This document shows, in pieces, positions 61,716-64,000 of a DNA stretch of 64,000 nt (its first letter is position 1; each line of letters begins with the position of its first letter). Source of the stretch: Anopheles merus (Eukaryota; Arthropoda; Insecta; Diptera; Culicidae); assembly GCF_017562075.2 (NCBI RefSeq), contig NC_054082.1:15659286-15723285 (forward strand), read 5' to 3'. Under the pieces are notes generated by a model. That model was not told the DNA's origin, searched no databases, and saw only the letters and a program-made list of their open reading frames with translations. Both the position numbers and the translations under genes were made by a program.

Positions 61716-62042
61716 TAGTGATGGATAAAGTTGGCCAAATTCCGAAGTCGACTCTGGAAGGTAGATCCGCTCACAATTTTTCGGAGTCGATCGGTGTCGT
61801 TCAGCGTCGGCTGAAGTCGTAGGTAGTCGTAGTCATCCGAAGTCGTCCAGAGTCGTCCGGAGTTATCCGTAATCAGTTGGAGTAGAAGTCGGCCTTTAAA
61901 ATAAAGGCCCCTGGACGACTCCGTGCAACTCTGAACGCCTCCAACTCTGGGCAGAAGTAGTGGTTCGGATTTGTCGGAATCGCGCTAATGAAATCCGGGT
62001 TCGGATCGGAGCCATGGGTACGCTCCAAAGAGCACATCACTA
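61716..62042. mobile_element. hAT-like fold-back MITE
   Basis: The ends are TAGTGATG (61,716) and CATCACTA (ending 62,042), an 8-bp inverted repeat of hAT style. Flanking octamers GTGTGTAC and CCGTTTAC agree at five of eight places, so any target duplication is worn. The right end (GAGCACATCACTA) resembles hAT MITE ends. Inside are four 10-bp tandem units at 61,831-61,870 built on AGTCGTCCGG. AGTCGTCCAG (61,841-61,850) is exactly complementary to CTGGACGACT (61,911-61,920), and a hairpin GGCCTTTA/TAAAGGCC lies at 61,891-61,909. The 327-bp element has no coding capacity and would be mobilised in trans. Confidence 0.6.
61831..61870 (+). repeat. Four 10-bp tandem units inside the hAT-like MITE
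   Basis: AGTCATCCGA, AGTCGTCCAG, AGTCGTCCGG and AGTTATCCGT follow each other without gaps. Related CGGAGTCG-type words continue on either side. Confidence 0.85.
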
Positions 62043-62213
62043 CCGTTTACAACATAACAACCCCCAGTGCACTAAACCTTCATCGGTTCCGGAAACCTTT
62101 GTTGTTTTATGATATATCGTATGATAAGTGAGTGACTATTTAATTAATATAGTGCTACAGAAGCAAGAACTTACCTGAGATCTCTTACGTTAGTAACATT
62201 TACCACAGAAGCT

Positions 62214-62216
62214 TTA
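62214..62216. repeat. Left TTA target-site duplication
   Basis: TTA immediately before the element, repeated at 62,402-62,404 after it. Three-base TTA/TAA duplications are the hallmark of PIF/Harbinger insertion. Confidence 0.85.
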
Positions 62217-62401
62217 GGCCGCAAATACACGACGCGCGTTTCCGCGCCCGCGGAAACGCGTATAACAATCCAGCCATAGAAATGAAATGTCATTCGAACG
62301 CGCTACCGCGGAAACGCAGAGATACCCAGCTGGATATCTCTGCGGAACTGTTATACGCGTTTAAACGCGCCCGCGGAAACGCGCGTCGTGTATTTGCGGC
62401 C
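62217..62401. mobile_element. PIF/Harbinger-type MITE (185 bp)
   Basis: The left arm (62,217-62,267) and right arm (62,349-62,401) are long terminal inverted repeats. Their first 30 bases, beginning GGCCGCAAATACACGACGCG, are perfectly complementary, and their inner 14 bases (AAACGCGTATAACA) also match. TTA flanks both sides. The left arm carries its own hairpin (CGCGTTTCCGC with GCGGAAACGCG, 62,235-62,260), the right arm a perfect 14-bp palindrome (CGCGTTTAAACGCG, 62,356-62,369), and the centre a 30-bp palindrome with a single mismatch (62,315-62,344, core CCAGCTGG). CCGCGGAAACGC occurs three times in the same orientation. Length, ends and duplication fit a non-autonomous PIF/Harbinger family, and the well-kept arms suggest a fairly recent insertion. 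It has no coding capacity of its own. Confidence 0.85.
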
Positions 62402-62404
62402 TTA
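62402..62404. repeat. Right TTA target-site duplication
   Basis: Copy of the TTA at 62,214-62,216. Confidence 0.85.
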
Positions 62405-64000
62405 TGGCACTCGGATGGCATATTTGGTAAGCGTACAATCCATGACGCTATCTTTCAATACAATAAAGCGTATACTACATGATATCCACTAGCTCGTTGG
62501 AAGTCAGTCGCACTGTATTTGAACAATAAAATCATGGTTTTCACTACTTTATCGCAATTTTCAAGTAAGAACGCTCGGCAGTACCAATTGTGCTAGTAAA
62601 CAAATGTCGGATGCAGCTGTCAAATCTGTCAATCCATGGTTACCCGATTAACCGGCTGTCACTATTACATCGAATCATCGAAATTGTAAACAAACAGCGA
62701 TTATCGAAAAACGATGAGATAATCATTTTGTTCAATTTGCAAGGAATGCGTAGTGTTTCTTATTCCAAGTCAGTTAAAATTTGTGATATTCTGAATCTGC
62801 AGCTCTCGAACAGAAAGAATACATTTTCTCATACGATACACTTCACTCGCACTAATCGCATTAAAAAGGTTCTGAGAACTTGTTGAAAGCTTTTCAAGTA
62901 CAGTTTGCGCAAACCAGAGTGGTTATTTGCGGCTATGGTTGCGCTCATAAAACCCTGGCATGTTCGCTGGTACCGTCTGCATCTTCTTTACCTAAACACA
63001 CAGCCAACCCGGGATGCATGCTTTCCGCACCATCTGCCACCGTGAGCGTAATGAGGCGTGGGGATTAAATTGCCAAAATACCACCTCGTGCACTCAGCCC
63101 GCTCATCGCCCAAAAAGGTAATTCAATTGCCTCGCCGTTCTCGTGCGCAGGAATTGATGTGGCCGGTCATGAAGCCATTACTTATCCCGGGAGTCCGAAA
63201 ATACATTCCTGTCTTTCACATCCACCCACAGCTCTACTCTCCCCGCAGGACAGGCGAAACACGCGAAACAACCGTCCACGATCTCGATATACTCTGTGGT
63301 CTGCTGTACTTCAGTGCACAACCCAGTGCAGCCAGTCAGTCAGTCAATCGACCAGCGCACAGAATTAAGTCATTATTGGCGGCTCGCAACTTCCAACTCA
63401 AAACCCGGTGGCGGCTGCAGGAGAGGGTGCCGCAACTTCCAAAACAACCACTGACACGGTAGGGAACACAGGGCGCTGCTGCTGCACCGTCAACCACACA
63501 CTCAATCATCGGCTGCACGGGAATGTGGCCGGCGGCCAATTACAGATATTACGGACGATGATTACGAGATCGTTTGCGGAACCGAGACGAGCACGCTCGC
63601 CCGACCCCGGACCGTGATCTTTCCAGTTAGTCGCCTCGAGTCGAACATGCGCTGGTCCGCAATTTGGCGATCTGACTGCAACGGTGCAAACCTTCGGAAG
63701 AGGATAAAGGGACGCAAAGGGACCCGGCAAAACCTTCGTTTGCAATTTGCTGCGGTTTGCTCGTTACGTCCGATCGCTCGATCGGATTCGATCGTGTTTC
63801 TGTTTGCGATCGATTGGCGGCCATATCTAATTGCTGCAGCCATCTTCGCCGGGCCACCTCTTACCATCCACGGCGGCGAAAGCTGAGCCCGTGGACAGCC
63901 GCCCGTCTCGAGGTTGGTTAATTTTAATAAATAATCAATAAATAATTTTCAGCATGCTTGGCGGTTTGGGGCGACCCGAGGCCCATCTGTCGTACACCCG
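62405..64000. other. Unique non-coding DNA, possible regulatory content
   Basis: An AT-rich 98-codon plus frame (62,590-62,886) opens without ATG and has no recognisable motif. Near 62,620-62,640 repeated CTGTCAA words occur. At 63,770-63,785 a near-palindrome CCGATCGCTCGATCGG is followed by more CGATCG words and two GCCAT cores (63,820 and 63,839), a motif class bound by Pho/YY1 proteins. None of this proves function. Confidence 0.5.

Noticed and set aside
1..64000. CRISPR arrays, bacterial operons, rRNA, known microRNA precursors
   Set aside because: No regularly spaced repeats, no compact gene arrangement, and no mature microRNA I know was recognised by eye; a covariance-model search would be needed to exclude small RNAs.

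Overview
This window is eukaryotic and almost entirely non-coding. The evidence is the lack of tightly packed long reading frames, dense dinucleotide arrays of CA/GT and GA/CT, one intron-less nuclear tRNA gene with internal Pol III boxes and a T-run terminator, and several short insect-type DNA transposons. Base composition is mixed (moderately GC-rich unique DNA with AT-rich islands). The tRNA-Ala is closely similar to dipteran and lepidopteran tRNA-Ala(AGC), and the dinucleotide arrays are dense; together these point to a dipteran insect, most plausibly an Anopheles-type mosquito. That placement is inference and was not tested against a database.

Layout. 1-16.8 kb is unique non-coding DNA punctuated by microsatellites; the densest cluster is at 11.04-11.56 kb, with a GA/CT inverted pair at 14.66-14.94 kb. 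A complete tRNA-Ala(AGC) gene lies at 16,858-16,930 on the minus strand. 17-39.9 kb is more unique DNA with no recognised protein. 39.90-40.81 kb is a short non-autonomous Helitron-like element. 41-48 kb is unique DNA with CTG runs, a GA array and a self-complementary CG tract. At 48.3-49.1 kb there is a solo hAT-like terminus, an A-rich degenerate repeat, and a possible minus-strand terminal exon. At 52.3-52.8 kb a G-poor, A/C-rich stretch resembles a 5' UTR behind promoter-like motifs. 61.7-62.4 kb holds a small cluster of two MITEs: a hAT-like fold-back element and a 185-bp PIF/Harbinger-type element with TTA target duplications and several nested palindromes.

Genes. Only the tRNA is certain. 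Several open frames look slightly better than chance (usable splice signals, hydrophobic leader, or a coherent AT-rich frame). None matches a family I recognise, so they are listed with low confidence. Most of the longest open frames come from CA/GA arrays or GC-rich composition and are not reported as genes. No bacterial genes, CRISPR arrays, rRNA or autonomous transposase genes were seen. The most distinctive sequence structures are the repeats nested inside the two MITEs at the right of the window.
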